Below are positions 25,623 to 34,535 of a stretch of DNA of 38,034 nucleotides, piece after piece. Position 1 is the first letter of the stretch. Every line of letters begins with the position of its first letter. The notes below the pieces were generated by a model. It was given only the letters and a program-made list of their open reading frames with translations, was not told the DNA's origin and did no database searches. Origin of the DNA: an uncultured Eudoraea sp. (GTDB lineage: Bacteria; Bacteroidota; Bacteroidia; Flavobacteriales; Flavobacteriaceae); contig NZ_CAMYIP010000074.1 of NCBI RefSeq assembly GCF_947258525.1, positions 1 through 38,034 of the forward strand, given 5' to 3'. Both the position numbers and the translations under genes were made by a program.

Positions 25623-26549
25623 ATGAAAAATGTATTTTTTACTGCCCTAATGCTTTTTGCAGTTATGGGTTACTCTCAAAAAAACAACGGTAAAGTATTT
25701 AATGAGCATCCGGCCATTGATGTTGTCAAGGCCATGCTTGACGCTTTCTTTGCCGGAGATACCGTGAAATTGGCTACATACCTGGCAGATGATTTCAAAT
25801 CCTACAATGGCACTGGCACAAATAAAGATGCAAAGGGCAATTCCAAACAACAGCTTATAAACCAATCTAATTTTTGGAAAGAAAACCTGTCCTATGTTTC
25901 ATTCAAGCCCACCAAAGGTGCTTACCCAGATGCCATAGAATATAAGGAAAGCGGAGTATGGGTACAGACCTGGAATCACTTAAAAGCCATGCATAATGAA
26001 ACCGGAGTAAAAATTGATATGCCAACACACAGATTATTTAAGTTGAATGACGATAATAAAATAGAAACCATGATCAACTATTATAATGAACGTGTTTTCT
26101 GGGAAATTGGACAAAGCTTTGAAGACAGAAAAAATGGCACTATATACAACCATCACGACAATATCAATACGGTAAGAAAGATGATGAACGCGTTTGAGAA
26201 TATGGACCTCGAAACGGCCTATAGTTTCTTTAAGGAAGATGCAAGTTTTAATTCTTTAGAGATGCCCGTTGGTGAATCCATGAGTCTTGAGGAAGTAAAA
26301 GAAAGAAATAGTAAAATCATGGAAGATTTTGAAATAACCAGTATTGACGTTGTAGGTTATCCGGATTATCTTGAATATGATCTTCGTGATGGCAGGACAG
26401 TGCAATCCTGGTGGAAATTTCGAATGACCAGAAAAGCCGACGACAAGAAAATTATTCTCCCCGCCTTATATATTCATGACTTTGATGAAGAAGGAAAGAT
26501 TATAAGGTCTAGTTCTTATATAAGCACCAAAGTTTTGGACACAAAGTAA
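25623..26549 (+). CDS. Exported protein with two NTF2/SnoaL-like domains
   Basis: A 308-residue protein with a signal peptide (1-18, cleavage after YSQ). Two cone-shaped alpha+beta SnoaL/NTF2-like domains follow, at about 30-160 and 178-305. Each starts with the same pattern: a helix (VVKAMLDAFFAGDTVKLATYL in part; VRKMMNAFENMDLETAYSFF in part), then a strand with D-D-F or E-D-A, then W-containing strands ending in RLFKLND or YIHDFDEEGKI. NTF2-like domains bind or isomerise small ligands, but no catalytic set can be named here. The duplication is internal. The gene is monocistronic with its own terminator. Confidence 0.83.
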   Translation: MKNVFFTALMLFAVMGYSQKNNGKVFNEHPAIDVVKAMLDAFFAGDTVKLATYLADDFKSYNGTGTNKDAKGNSKQQLINQSNFWKENLSYVSFKPTKGAYPDAIEYKESGVWVQTWNHLKAMHNETGVKIDMPTHRLFKLNDDNKIETMINYYNERVFWEIGQSFEDRKNGTIYNHHDNINTVRKMMNAFENMDLETAYSFFKEDASFNSLEMPVGESMSLEEVKERNSKIMEDFEITSIDVVGYPDYLEYDLRDGRTVQSWWKFRMTRKADDKKIILPALYIHDFDEEGKIIRSSSYISTKVLDTK

Positions 26550-26573
26550 ATTTACCTTCCTAAAATAAACCTT

Positions 26574-26600
26574 AAAAGAGCGCTATCAGCGCTCTTTTTT
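26574..26600 (+). terminator. Intrinsic terminator after the NTF2-like gene
   Basis: AAAGAGCGCT (26575-26584) pairs with AGCGCTCTTT (26588-26597) across a 3-nt loop, and a T-run follows. Confidence 0.93.
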
Positions 26601-26862
26601 GTTATTATCTGGCTTGAGGGTGAATTTCTCGAAAATATCTGATTAATATAATGATTTAAAACATTGATATACAGAACAATGAGTATTGCTTTATTATCAT
26701 TATAATCTGGCCTAAAACTACTGATAGAAAGATGTATTATATCGAAAAATTGAAAAAAAATGCCATTCTTACATTTAAAATCAGGAAATTAGCCCTCTCA
26801 ATTTGAATTTTTAATTTCGATAAAATAAGTAGAATTATTCTTTTATTTAAAACTAATCCCCT
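26601..26862. other. AT-rich gap before the DUF4382 gene
   Basis: Together with the terminator this makes a stretch of about 310 bp without a gene. No small ORF with coding features, dyad or clear TAnnTTTG promoter was found; the DUF4382 promoter must lie here. Confidence 0.5.
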
Positions 26863-27732
26863 ATGAAAATTAAACTTTTATTTCCTATTATAATTCTGGC
26901 ATTATTGTTTTTTTCAGCTTGTTCTGAAGACCTGAACACAGCGTCTGATACAGGCAGACTTACGGTGCAATTAACGGATGCTCCATTTCCCTATGAGCTA
27001 ATTTCAGAGGCCAATGTTACCATTTATAAAATAGATGCGCGCTATAAGGGTGATTCAATGGAAGGTGAAGAGAATGATGAAGATGAGAACAAATCTTTTA
27101 TTGTTTTAATGGAAGAAGAAAGGGATGTAAATCTTATAGATCTAACCAATGGAATTACTGAAACATTGGTAGATATGGATGTTCCTACCGGTTCCTATGA
27201 TCTTATCCGTATATATGTGAAAGGAGTTAATGTTGTTTTAACTAATGGTAGCACCTTCAACTTAAAAGTACCAAGTGGAGAGCAAACCGGCATTAAGGTG
27301 TTTATTAAACCTTCGCTTTTCGTGGGTGGAGAATTAAGTTCGGATTTACTTCTGGACTTTGACGTAAGCAGGTCTTTTATCCCTAAAGGCAATCTGAAAA
27401 ATATCGCAGGGATTACTGGCTTTAATTTTAAACCTGTAATTAAGGCCTGTAACTTAACTACTGCAGGCACACTATCCGGATTGGTTTCAACTATCGAAAA
27501 TGAGGAACCAATTGGTTTGGAAGGTGCAACGGTATCTGTATTCGCGGCAGATACTTTAAATACATCAACTTTTACGGATGAAAGTGGCAACTATACCATA
27601 ATGGGTCTTGTTGCCGGTTCATATGATGTTATGGTAGAACTAGAAGGCTATGAAGCACAAACAGCAGAAGAAGTAACTATTGTGGCGGGGAATAAAACAA
27701 TTCAAGACTTTGATTTGGTTCCTGTGCCATAA
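26863..27732 (+). CDS. DUF4382 lipoprotein with C-terminal carboxypeptidase-regulatory-like domain
   Basis: A 289-residue lipoprotein. The signal peptide ends in LLFFSAC-S, with the lipid-accepting Cys at about residue 20. Residues about 31-195 match DUF4382: RLTVQLTDAPFPYE is the family opening, followed by VNLIDLTNG and VPTGSYDLIRIYV. An acidic loop (GEENDEDENK, about 68-77) interrupts it. Residues about 205-288 form a CarboxypepD_reg-like beta-sandwich (LEGATVSVFAAD, TDESGNYTIMGLVAGSYDV). It is probably a surface or periplasm-facing lipoprotein; the function is unknown. It is monocistronic, with a terminator 19 nt after the stop. Confidence 0.9.
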   Translation: MKIKLLFPIIILALLFFSACSEDLNTASDTGRLTVQLTDAPFPYELISEANVTIYKIDARYKGDSMEGEENDEDENKSFIVLMEEERDVNLIDLTNGITETLVDMDVPTGSYDLIRIYVKGVNVVLTNGSTFNLKVPSGEQTGIKVFIKPSLFVGGELSSDLLLDFDVSRSFIPKGNLKNIAGITGFNFKPVIKACNLTTAGTLSGLVSTIENEEPIGLEGATVSVFAADTLNTSTFTDESGNYTIMGLVAGSYDVMVELEGYEAQTAEEVTIVAGNKTIQDFDLVPVP

Positions 27733-27751
27733 GGAACAGTGGTTAAGTCCG

Positions 27752-27783
27752 AAAGGCGGAATAGTGATATTCCGCCTTTTTTA
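27752..27783 (+). terminator. Intrinsic terminator after the DUF4382 gene
   Basis: AAAGGCGGAAT (27752-27762) pairs with ATTCCGCCTTT (27769-27779), enclosing a 6-nt loop, and continues into Ts. Confidence 0.94.
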
Positions 27784-27917
27784 TTGAACATACCGGGCGA
27801 ATTGAATACTTCAGTTTCGGAATTCCATTAATCTTAGTTGATAAAAATCATTATTTTAGGTAGCCAAAGGCATTGATACCATGGATTAAGGATTCATGGT
27901 TTTATTATATTCATAAT

Positions 27918-28955
27918 ATGAAGGCAGCAATATATAATGACTTTCAGGGGCCAATATCAATAACCGGTGTAGAGGATCCCAATCCAACTGAGTTTGGTGT
28001 GGTTATCAAAGTTGCAGCGAGCGGCTTATGTCTTAGTGACTGGCATGGTTGGATGGGGCATGACCAGGATATAGTACTGCCTCATGTTCCGGGACATGAG
28101 CTAGCCGGCAAAATAGTTGCAGTAGGCAAGAAGGTTAAAAATTGGATTGAAGGCCAGCGGGTTACAGTTCCGTTTGTTTGTGGTTGTGGAGCCTGTACAT
28201 ATTGCCTGGAAGGTAATCAGCAAGTATGTGACTATCAGTTTCAACCAGGCTTTACTGCATGGGGTTCTTTTGCCGAATATGTCGCCATTGATTACGCTGA
28301 TGAAAACCTGGCAGAGCTACCTGGCGATATGAATTTCGTTGAAGCTGCCGGATTAGGTTGCAGGTTTATTACGGCATACCGCGGAGTAAGAGAACAGGGC
28401 AAGTTGTCATCAGATCAATTCATTGCGGTTCATGGATGTGGTGGAGTAGGGCTTTCCGCTATTCAAATTGCAAAGGGTATTGGGGCAAAAGTTTTTGCTA
28501 TTGATATAAGTGATGAGAAATGTAAACTGGCCAGTGACCTGGGAGCCGACTATACCATTAATGCCAGCAAAAATAATGTTGTGCAGTCTTTAAAAGAACT
28601 AAGCGGGGGCGGTGTCCACGTCTCCATAGACGCTTTGGGGCATACAACAACCTGCCTTAATTCAATATGGGGGCTTAGGAAACGAGGTAAGCATATTCAA
28701 ATTGGCCTAATGACATCATCACATGCAACTCCTCCAATACCTATGTCACTGGTTGTGGCCAATGAGTTGGAAATCCTCGGAAGTCATGGAATGCAATCCC
28801 ATAAATACGGGGAAATGTTCAATTTTATTAAATCTACGGGAATTAATTTAGGAACAATGATCACAAAAACAATTTCCCTGGAAGAAGTACCAGTTCACTT
28901 GCCGGTAATGAACCTAACCAATTCTGCAGGTATTACTGTTATCAACTCTTTTTAA
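27918..28955 (+). CDS. Zinc-dependent medium-chain alcohol dehydrogenase
   Basis: A 345-residue MDR enzyme from ATG at 27918; a TTG at 27873 would add 15 unconserved residues. Catalytic zinc ligands are Cys38 (SGLCLSDWHGW) and the His60-Glu61 pair in PGHELAG. The structural zinc lobe is complete, with Cys90, Cys93, Cys96 and Cys104. The nucleotide-binding motif is HGCGGVGLSAIQIA. It oxidises an alcohol or reduces an aldehyde with NAD(P)H; the substrate is unknown. It stands alone, with about 130-140 nt free on each side, which distinguishes it from the MDR gene in the sugar operon at 31851. Confidence 0.92.
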   Translation: MKAAIYNDFQGPISITGVEDPNPTEFGVVIKVAASGLCLSDWHGWMGHDQDIVLPHVPGHELAGKIVAVGKKVKNWIEGQRVTVPFVCGCGACTYCLEGNQQVCDYQFQPGFTAWGSFAEYVAIDYADENLAELPGDMNFVEAAGLGCRFITAYRGVREQGKLSSDQFIAVHGCGGVGLSAIQIAKGIGAKVFAIDISDEKCKLASDLGADYTINASKNNVVQSLKELSGGGVHVSIDALGHTTTCLNSIWGLRKRGKHIQIGLMTSSHATPPIPMSLVVANELEILGSHGMQSHKYGEMFNFIKSTGINLGTMITKTISLEEVPVHLPVMNLTNSAGITVINSF

Positions 28956-29035
28956 AACTTTTTACAGGACATATTAGCCAAAGAAATTTATTTAGATGTA
29001 AAATGCATTAATATAAATCCTCATAATATAAATTC

Positions 29036-29043
29036 TATCTTTG
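29036..29043 (+). promoter_or_regulatory. Candidate -7 promoter element of lpxD
   Basis: TATCTTTG matches the Bacteroidota TAnnTTTG -7 consensus and lies 44 nt upstream of the lpxD ATG. The -33 region is AT-rich without a clear TTTG. Confidence 0.5.
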
Positions 29044-29087
29044 CTAAAGCTGGTAATCACCACCTAAACAACTAAGAGCTATAACAT

Positions 29088-30077
29088 ATGAAATCATTCA
29101 CAATTCAGGAAATTAATGAAATTCTGGGGGGAGAACTCGTAGGAAATACAGACCAAAGGATTTTGGGTTTAGAAGAAATTGACAAAGCCAATAGTTCCCA
29201 GGTTACCTTCATTGGGAGTAGAAAATATACACAGAAATGGGAAAATTCCAAGGCAGCCGCCGCAATAATTAATGAAGGTTTAAAAGCAGAACCTGGTGAC
29301 AACAGAGCTCTGATAAAGGTAAAAAATGCCGATTTGGCCATGGCTAAGCTATTGGAGGTTTTTATTAAAGAACCACCGCATTTTGATAATGATATACATC
29401 CTACTGCAGTAATACATGAAACAGCCACAATAGGGGAAGGATGTAAAATAGGAGCAGGGTGCTATATAGGAAAAGATGTTGTTTTGGGTGCAGCAGTAAC
29501 CATATACCCAAATGTTACAATTTTAGATGAGACTACAATAGGTGCTCACACCATTATTTGGTCTGGGACGGTAATTCGTGAGCGTACTGAGATAGGGGCA
29601 TACTGTATTTTTCAAAACAATGTGAGTATTGGTGGTGATGGTTTTGGATATCGTCCGCGAGAAGATGGACGAGGGCTAGTAAAAATTCCACATATAGGAA
29701 ATGTAGTCATTGGTAATGACGTGGAAATTGGTGCAAATACATCGGTTGACCGTGCAAAATTCAGTTCAACTATAATAGGTGATGGTTGTAAAATTGATAA
29801 CCAGGTACAGATTGCGCATAATTGCGTCTTAGGTCGTTCCTGTATTATGGCTGGAGCCAGTGGACTTGCCGGATCTGTTACCCTGGGCGACGGAGTAGTT
29901 ATTGGCGGCAGTGCTTCCATAAAAGATCATACCACTATTCATTCAGGAGCTACTGTAGGTGCTGGTTCTGGAGTTTTGGCCGATGTACCGGCAGGAAAAA
30001 CAGTATTGGGCTATCCCGCTGCAGATGCCCGGGAGAAGCTTAAGGAATGGGTTGCTACCCGTAAGTTGGTAAAATAA
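29088..30077 (+). CDS. lpxD: UDP-3-O-acylglucosamine N-acyltransferase
   Basis: A 329-residue LpxD. It transfers a 3-hydroxyacyl chain from ACP to UDP-3-O-acylglucosamine in lipid A synthesis. An N-terminal uridine-binding domain (1-95) is followed by a left-handed beta-helix of hexapeptide repeats (about 105-300: IGEGCKIGAGCYIGKDVVLG and similar). The catalytic histidine is in the QIAHNCVLG segment (about 244-252), and the GGDGFGY motif (about 183-189) is diagnostic of LpxD. Here the gene stands alone, away from a lpx/fabZ cluster, so it could be a second lpxD paralogue, which occurs in Bacteroidota. Confidence in the family is very high. Confidence 0.95.
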   Translation: MKSFTIQEINEILGGELVGNTDQRILGLEEIDKANSSQVTFIGSRKYTQKWENSKAAAAIINEGLKAEPGDNRALIKVKNADLAMAKLLEVFIKEPPHFDNDIHPTAVIHETATIGEGCKIGAGCYIGKDVVLGAAVTIYPNVTILDETTIGAHTIIWSGTVIRERTEIGAYCIFQNNVSIGGDGFGYRPREDGRGLVKIPHIGNVVIGNDVEIGANTSVDRAKFSSTIIGDGCKIDNQVQIAHNCVLGRSCIMAGASGLAGSVTLGDGVVIGGSASIKDHTTIHSGATVGAGSGVLADVPAGKTVLGYPAADAREKLKEWVATRKLVK

Positions 30078-30131
30078 AATATTAAGTCAATTTTAATACC
30101 TAAATAAATACTTTAAATATAAAATATTAAT

Positions 30132-31025
30132 TTATTTATATTCAGGCCAATACATTGAAATCTTTTTTCGAAGAAAAGTTACGCTTCTTTGCAACTGATC
30201 CATTCCGTCAACACCGTCTTCGATACTGATCCATCCATCAAAATTTTCTTTTTTCAACTCTGTAAAAATGGCATCATAGTCATTTAACCCTTTGCCAATC
30301 TCTCCATGCCGAAGTCTCTTGGCATAACCCAAAACGCCGTCTTCTTCCTTTCGCAGATCATCCAGGGTTCCTTCAACGAGATACCGATCACTGGCGTGCA
30401 TTGTCACTACCCTGGAGGAAACTCTTCTCAATAATTCCAAGGGATCCTCGCCAGCTAAATGGGCATTACTTGGATCATAATTAACTCCAAAATTTGGGTG
30501 ATCTATATAAGACACAAGTTTGCAAAAAACATCCATTTTCTGAGCGAATTCGGGATAAGCCCAAAAATCGTCTTTATAATGGTTTTCTAAAATCAACGTA
30601 ATTCCCAGATCGCTGGCATAGGGCAAACACGCTTTTATAGATTCTGCAGCCAACTCAATACCCTCTTCAATTGAAAGCTGAGGACGTTTTTGGCCGGAAA
30701 GGACCCGGCAATAAGATCCTCCCAGGGCTTTGGTCATGTCAATCCAGTATTTTTGTTTTTTGATTTCGTTCTGCCTGAATGATTTATCGGGATGCGTGAA
30801 ATCCGGCGAGCAACATAGCATCGGTATCTCTTTTCCCTGATCTTCTACTCTTTTTCTAAACACACTCCAATTAGAACTATCTGCCATTTCCAGGAAACCT
30901 GCATACCATTCCAAACCATCAACTTGCAAAGTAGAAGCTAAATCAATCCACTCAGTTACCTTCATCGCTCCCGTTTTACAAAGATCTTGCATATATGCTT
31001 TGGGAAAGACAGCTAATTTTGGCAC
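30132..31025 (-). CDS. Sugar phosphate isomerase/epimerase-like TIM-barrel protein
   Basis: A 297-residue xylose-isomerase-like TIM-barrel (AP endonuclease 2 superfamily) starting at GTG 31025. Metal-ligand positions are readable: LEWYAGF (Glu near the barrel start), ILENHYKD (Glu, His), NYDPSNAHLAG (Asp, His), VTMHASDR (His) and ISIEDGVDG (Glu). Members isomerise or epimerise sugars or keto-sugars. It is the last gene of the five-gene minus-strand operon, 21 nt after the SDR stop. No terminator is clear behind it; only an AT-only dyad is present around 30101-30138. Confidence 0.88.
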   Translation of the reverse strand: MPKLAVFPKAYMQDLCKTGAMKVTEWIDLASTLQVDGLEWYAGFLEMADSSNWSVFRKRVEDQGKEIPMLCCSPDFTHPDKSFRQNEIKKQKYWIDMTKALGGSYCRVLSGQKRPQLSIEEGIELAAESIKACLPYASDLGITLILENHYKDDFWAYPEFAQKMDVFCKLVSYIDHPNFGVNYDPSNAHLAGEDPLELLRRVSSRVVTMHASDRYLVEGTLDDLRKEEDGVLGYAKRLRHGEIGKGLNDYDAIFTELKKENFDGWISIEDGVDGMDQLQRSVTFLRKKISMYWPEYK

Positions 31026-31046
31026 TTTTAGTTTCGTTTTTATGGT

Positions 31047-31844
31047 TTATTTAGCTTGAAATCCGCTCCAATTCTTTGGCAGATTTCGCCCTATCATAGG
31101 AAATTGTTCGAGCTCCAAGACCTGACCGCTTACAGGGCCACATTCATCAGATATAAGGTATACAGCTCCGGATGCAATCTCTTTTGGCTCAAAAATACGC
31201 TGGGCCGGTGCAAACAAATCTGGTAATTCCTTATACCAATCATCATTCATCCCCTGTTGTTTTTGGTTTATTTTTTCGTTTTCGGTCAATACCCATCCAG
31301 GATTAATCTGATTTACACGTATCCCGTAATCACGGAATAAGCTATCCCCCAGATTCCTGCTTAATGTCATTAACGCCCCTTTAGATATGCTATACGCCAA
31401 TAAATTAGGTTCTCCACTCCAGGAGTTAATAGACCCAATATTTACTACACAGCCCTTAGTTTCTTTTAGAAATGGTAAGGCTGCCTGTATTATTGCAAAG
31501 GGAGCCAGTGTATTAATGGCCAACATTTTTCTCATAAATGAAAGGCTTGTAGTATCTATATTTGAGGAAACGATCATTGCTGCATTATTAACCACAGCAT
31601 CAAGTTTGCCAAAGCGTTTAAGGGCTTCTTCAACCAAAAGTTCCGGAACTCCTTCCTGTGTTATATCCATGGTAACTGCAATAGATGTAGCACTTCCCAA
31701 TTCATCCACTAACGATTTCCCTTTTTCGTCACGTAAACCATTCACAACTACTTGTGCCCCTTCTTCTACACATGACCTGGCAATGGCCTGTCCTATGCCG
31801 GTATAACCGCCGGTAATTAAAACTACTTTGTTCTTTAAGCGCAT
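31047..31844 (-). CDS. Short-chain dehydrogenase/reductase of the sugar operon
   Basis: A 265-residue classical SDR. Motifs are TGGYTGIGQAIA (nucleotide binding), VVNNAAMIV (NNAG-type), VNIGSINSW (Ser) and the catalytic Y-S-I-S-K. It begins 6 nt after the upstream MDR dehydrogenase stop, so translation is probably coupled. Two different NAD(P)-dependent dehydrogenases in one operon suggest successive oxidations (or an oxidation and a reduction) of a sugar, polyol or sugar acid. Confidence 0.92.
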   Translation of the reverse strand: MRLKNKVVLITGGYTGIGQAIARSCVEEGAQVVVNGLRDEKGKSLVDELGSATSIAVTMDITQEGVPELLVEEALKRFGKLDAVVNNAAMIVSSNIDTTSLSFMRKMLAINTLAPFAIIQAALPFLKETKGCVVNIGSINSWSGEPNLLAYSISKGALMTLSRNLGDSLFRDYGIRVNQINPGWVLTENEKINQKQQGMNDDWYKELPDLFAPAQRIFEPKEIASGAVYLISDECGPVSGQVLELEQFPMIGRNLPKNWSGFQAK

Positions 31845-31850
31845 ATGATT

Positions 31851-32876
31851 TTAATTAGGTTTCAAAATACTCTTTACCACTTTTCCGGAATGCATAGCTT
31901 CAAACGCTTCGTTCCATTGTTCTAAAGGCCATACGCCTCCAATTATTGGTCTTACATCCAATCGGCCTGCTGCCAGCAAGGAAAGTACTTTTTCCCAAAT
32001 GGTCCAGTTATGGCTAAAACTGCCTTGCAAGGTGACGTTTTTTTGTACAAGTGGATCCAGCGTGTGATTAAACGGTTTTGGACCCCAGCCAACTTTGGTT
32101 ATATGCCCATTTGGCCTTACCCATTTTAAAGCCAATTTCAAGGTTTCACTTACCCCTGTTGCATCAATAACACAATCGGCCCCAAGACCATCTTGTTCAA
32201 GTGACCATTGGGTAGCATCATCTACAATTATATCGAAGCCGTATTGCTTTGCTACAGATAATCTCTCTGCGTCTTTTTTAAGACCGACAAGAGCTACATG
32301 CGCACCACATAATTGAGCCATGGCGGCACATAATATTCCAATGGTTCCCGGACCCAATACAATTACTCGGTCACCTGGCCGTATTTTTGAGTTAAGCACT
32401 ACAGCATTATAAGCAACCGAACAGGGTTCCGTTAAGCAGGCCTGCTCAAAAGAAAGACTTTCAGGTATGCTATGAAGGCATCTAGCCGGAACCTTAACAA
32501 ATCGTGTCATTGCCCCGTTAACGCCATATCCAAATCCCTTTCGTTCAGGATCCAGATTATAGAGGCCCTGTCTCGACAGCGGACTTTGGGCATTTATTAC
32601 AGCAGCTGTTTCACTCACCACCGCATCACCTTCTTTCCAAGTTTCAACTCTTTTACCAATTTCAGCAATATGGCCACCAAACTCATGCCCAAGCACTACG
32701 GGATAATTTACGGGCCAGCTATGATCTGCAGTCCACTGATGCAAATCACTTCCGCAAACACCTACACTAGCCACTTCCAGAAGAACTTCGTCTTCGCTTA
32801 TGGTTGGCCTTTTTATATCTCTGATTTCTACACTACCTTTTTTAGGAGCAAAATTTACGACGGCAATAGAGTTCAT
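31851..32876 (-). CDS. Zinc-type MDR dehydrogenase lacking the structural-zinc cysteines
   Basis: A 341-residue sorbitol/threonine-dehydrogenase-like MDR enzyme. The catalytic site is intact: Cys41 in VGVCGSDLHQW and His64-Glu65 in LGHEFGGH. The usual four-cysteine structural lobe is gone; the segment around residues 95-115 reads VINAQSPLSRQGLYNLDPER, without cysteines. The Rossmann motif is VLGPGTIGILCAAMAQL. It probably oxidises a sugar, polyol or sugar acid hydroxyl. It is third in the operon, 42 nt after the HUMPS-family gene and 6 nt before the SDR. Confidence 0.9.
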   Translation of the reverse strand: MNSIAVVNFAPKKGSVEIRDIKRPTISEDEVLLEVASVGVCGSDLHQWTADHSWPVNYPVVLGHEFGGHIAEIGKRVETWKEGDAVVSETAAVINAQSPLSRQGLYNLDPERKGFGYGVNGAMTRFVKVPARCLHSIPESLSFEQACLTEPCSVAYNAVVLNSKIRPGDRVIVLGPGTIGILCAAMAQLCGAHVALVGLKKDAERLSVAKQYGFDIIVDDATQWSLEQDGLGADCVIDATGVSETLKLALKWVRPNGHITKVGWGPKPFNHTLDPLVQKNVTLQGSFSHNWTIWEKVLSLLAAGRLDVRPIIGGVWPLEQWNEAFEAMHSGKVVKSILKPN

Positions 32877-32918
32877 ATAGTTATTATTTTATCTATAATT
32901 CTAGGCAGATTATGTGAA

Positions 32919-33605
32919 TTATTTATATGCATGTATTCGATTGCATATTAATCTTAATGAGGTTTCAAGATCACCATCAGCAGTCTTAAAAGAATCGGCA
33001 TCAATGGTTAAGGGAGCTCCCAAAACAACCAGTGGCGCACCGTATTCCGGGCATCTAATTGCCTGTTCCAGCGATAAACCGCCTACCGCCTGTACCGGAA
33101 TATTTACAGCTTCTACTACTTCCCGCAACTGATCAAGCGGACTTGGCATAGTAAATCCCTGAGAAGCTATACCCCGGCGTTCATCATAACCTATGTGGTG
33201 TATAACATAATCACAACCCAGTTCTTCAAGTCTTTTGGCAGCGGCTACCATATCCGGACAACCAAGGTTATCACCCATAACTGCTACTCCAAAATCTTTT
33301 CCTGCCTCAACGACTACCTTAATAGTTTCTTCATGGGCCCTGGCCATTACTACTACATGAGTTGCCCCTGCTTTAGCCATCATTTCGGCTTCCAGATAAC
33401 CACCATCCATAGTTTTCAGGTCTGCAACAATAGGTACAGCCGGAAAGCTTTCACGTAATTTTCTAACCCCATGTAAACCTTCAGCCAAGAGCAGGGGAGT
33501 ACCTGCTTCCAACCAATCCACCCCTGCCCGCATAGCCAGGGCAGCAGTTTCCAGAGCCTCATCAATATTTGTGAGATCTAAAGATATTTGGACAATTGGT
33601 TTCAT
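32919..33605 (-). CDS. HUMPS-family (hexulose-6-phosphate synthase / keto-gulonate-6-phosphate decarboxylase-like) enzyme
   Basis: A 228-residue TIM-barrel of the orotidine-phosphate-decarboxylase superfamily. The diagnostic D-x-K-x-x-D motif is Asp62-Lys64-Asp67 in VADLKTMDGGYLEAEMM, with Asp10 in ISLDLTN and the phosphate-binding end PVQAVGGLSLEQA. Superfamily relatives perform aldol condensation of formaldehyde with ribulose-5-phosphate (HPS) or decarboxylate 3-keto-L-gulonate-6-phosphate. No 6-phospho-3-hexuloisomerase and no kinase is present in the operon, so the HPS pathway is not supported; a keto-acid decarboxylase or aldolase is more likely. It starts 6 nt after the DUF1080 gene stop. 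Confidence 0.88.
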   Translation of the reverse strand: MKPIVQISLDLTNIDEALETAALAMRAGVDWLEAGTPLLLAEGLHGVRKLRESFPAVPIVADLKTMDGGYLEAEMMAKAGATHVVVMARAHEETIKVVVEAGKDFGVAVMGDNLGCPDMVAAAKRLEELGCDYVIHHIGYDERRGIASQGFTMPSPLDQLREVVEAVNIPVQAVGGLSLEQAIRCPEYGAPLVVLGAPLTIDADSFKTADGDLETSLRLICNRIHAYK

Positions 33606-33611
33606 AACTGC

Positions 33612-34430
33612 TTAGTATTCCTTTAGTTTTATATTTCTGTATTCAACCTTCATAGGTGGGCCTACATGAACCTGCAAACCCAGGAAGCCAGAATATTTCC
33701 GGTTAACTGAATCCAGATCCTTTACCTCACTCATTAATACATCATTTATATAGTGTTGTAAATGATTGTCTTTAACTATTAAATGGCAGCTATTCCAGTC
33801 TTCTGGTCTAATCTTAGATTTAAGACTGTCGGAGTTCCCGAGAGAAGATACTACCTCCCTGTGCTTCCATGCATTATTTTTTACATTGGCCCGCAATGAA
33901 CCGGGCTCAAATGATTTTTCCTGCGATCTAATAATCGTATTTTCTCCTCTGTATGCAAGAGTAGTTCGTTTTCTTTCCTCATAATTTTGGCCGGTATAGG
34001 TATTCTTTCCGTCAATATCTGCCTGATATCCTTTTAGAGCGAAAGGAATTGTGTCTATGCGTTCACTGCGATAATTTATACCGCTGTTTCCTGTTTCAGT
34101 AATGCGAAATTCCAATTTTAATTCAAAGTCCGCAGGTTGACTACCCTGCCAAATAATAAAGGTGTTGCTTTTCAAAGGTCTTTCCGGTGTAACTTCACCA
34201 ATCAGAACACCATTGGAGACATGCCAGTATCCGGGGTCACCTTCCCAGCCATCTAAGGTTGATCCATTAAAAATTTGTACAAAACCCTCGTTCGCTTTAT
34301 GAGTTATATCAGATTTCTCATTAGCAATCTGGTGTTTTTTATCTCTACAGGAATTGAAACACAAAATCAAAAAAGCATAAAAAATTATACCTAATGGAAT
34401 TCGTTCTATTCTTTTGAATCTCATACTCAT
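33612..34430 (-). CDS. DUF1080 (3-keto-disaccharide hydrolase-like) lipoprotein
   Basis: A 272-residue lipoprotein. The open frame extends to a TTG at 34535, but ATG at 34430 gives MSMRFKRIERIP and a normal lipoprotein signal ending LILCFNSC-R. The DUF1080 domain (about 50-268) begins GFVQIFNGSTLDGWEGD and has the concanavalin-like beta-sandwich pattern with NSGINYRSE, KGYQADIDG and EDWNSCHLIVKDN. DUF1080 members include 3-keto-glycoside hydrolases. As the first gene of the operon it could release the sugar that the following four enzymes process. A 19-nt dyad at 34536-34554 lies in the promoter region. Confidence 0.9.
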   Translation of the reverse strand: MSMRFKRIERIPLGIIFYAFLILCFNSCRDKKHQIANEKSDITHKANEGFVQIFNGSTLDGWEGDPGYWHVSNGVLIGEVTPERPLKSNTFIIWQGSQPADFELKLEFRITETGNSGINYRSERIDTIPFALKGYQADIDGKNTYTGQNYEERKRTTLAYRGENTIIRSQEKSFEPGSLRANVKNNAWKHREVVSSLGNSDSLKSKIRPEDWNSCHLIVKDNHLQHYINDVLMSEVKDLDSVNRKYSGFLGLQVHVGPPMKVEYRNIKLKEY

Positions 34431-34535
34431 AGGCTTAAATAGCTTAAGATATTTACTAATTTGATATTGAAAATTAAAACCATATTGATTAATAGCGGTA
34501 CTTAAAAATACGCATTTACAAAAGAAAATTGGCAT

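Noticed and set aside
27195-27590. 131-codon minus-strand ORF
   Set aside because: Shadow of the DUF4382 lipoprotein gene, which has a lipobox and domain matches.
31387-31806. 139-codon plus-strand ORF
   Set aside because: Antisense to the well-supported SDR of the sugar operon; no recognisable domain.
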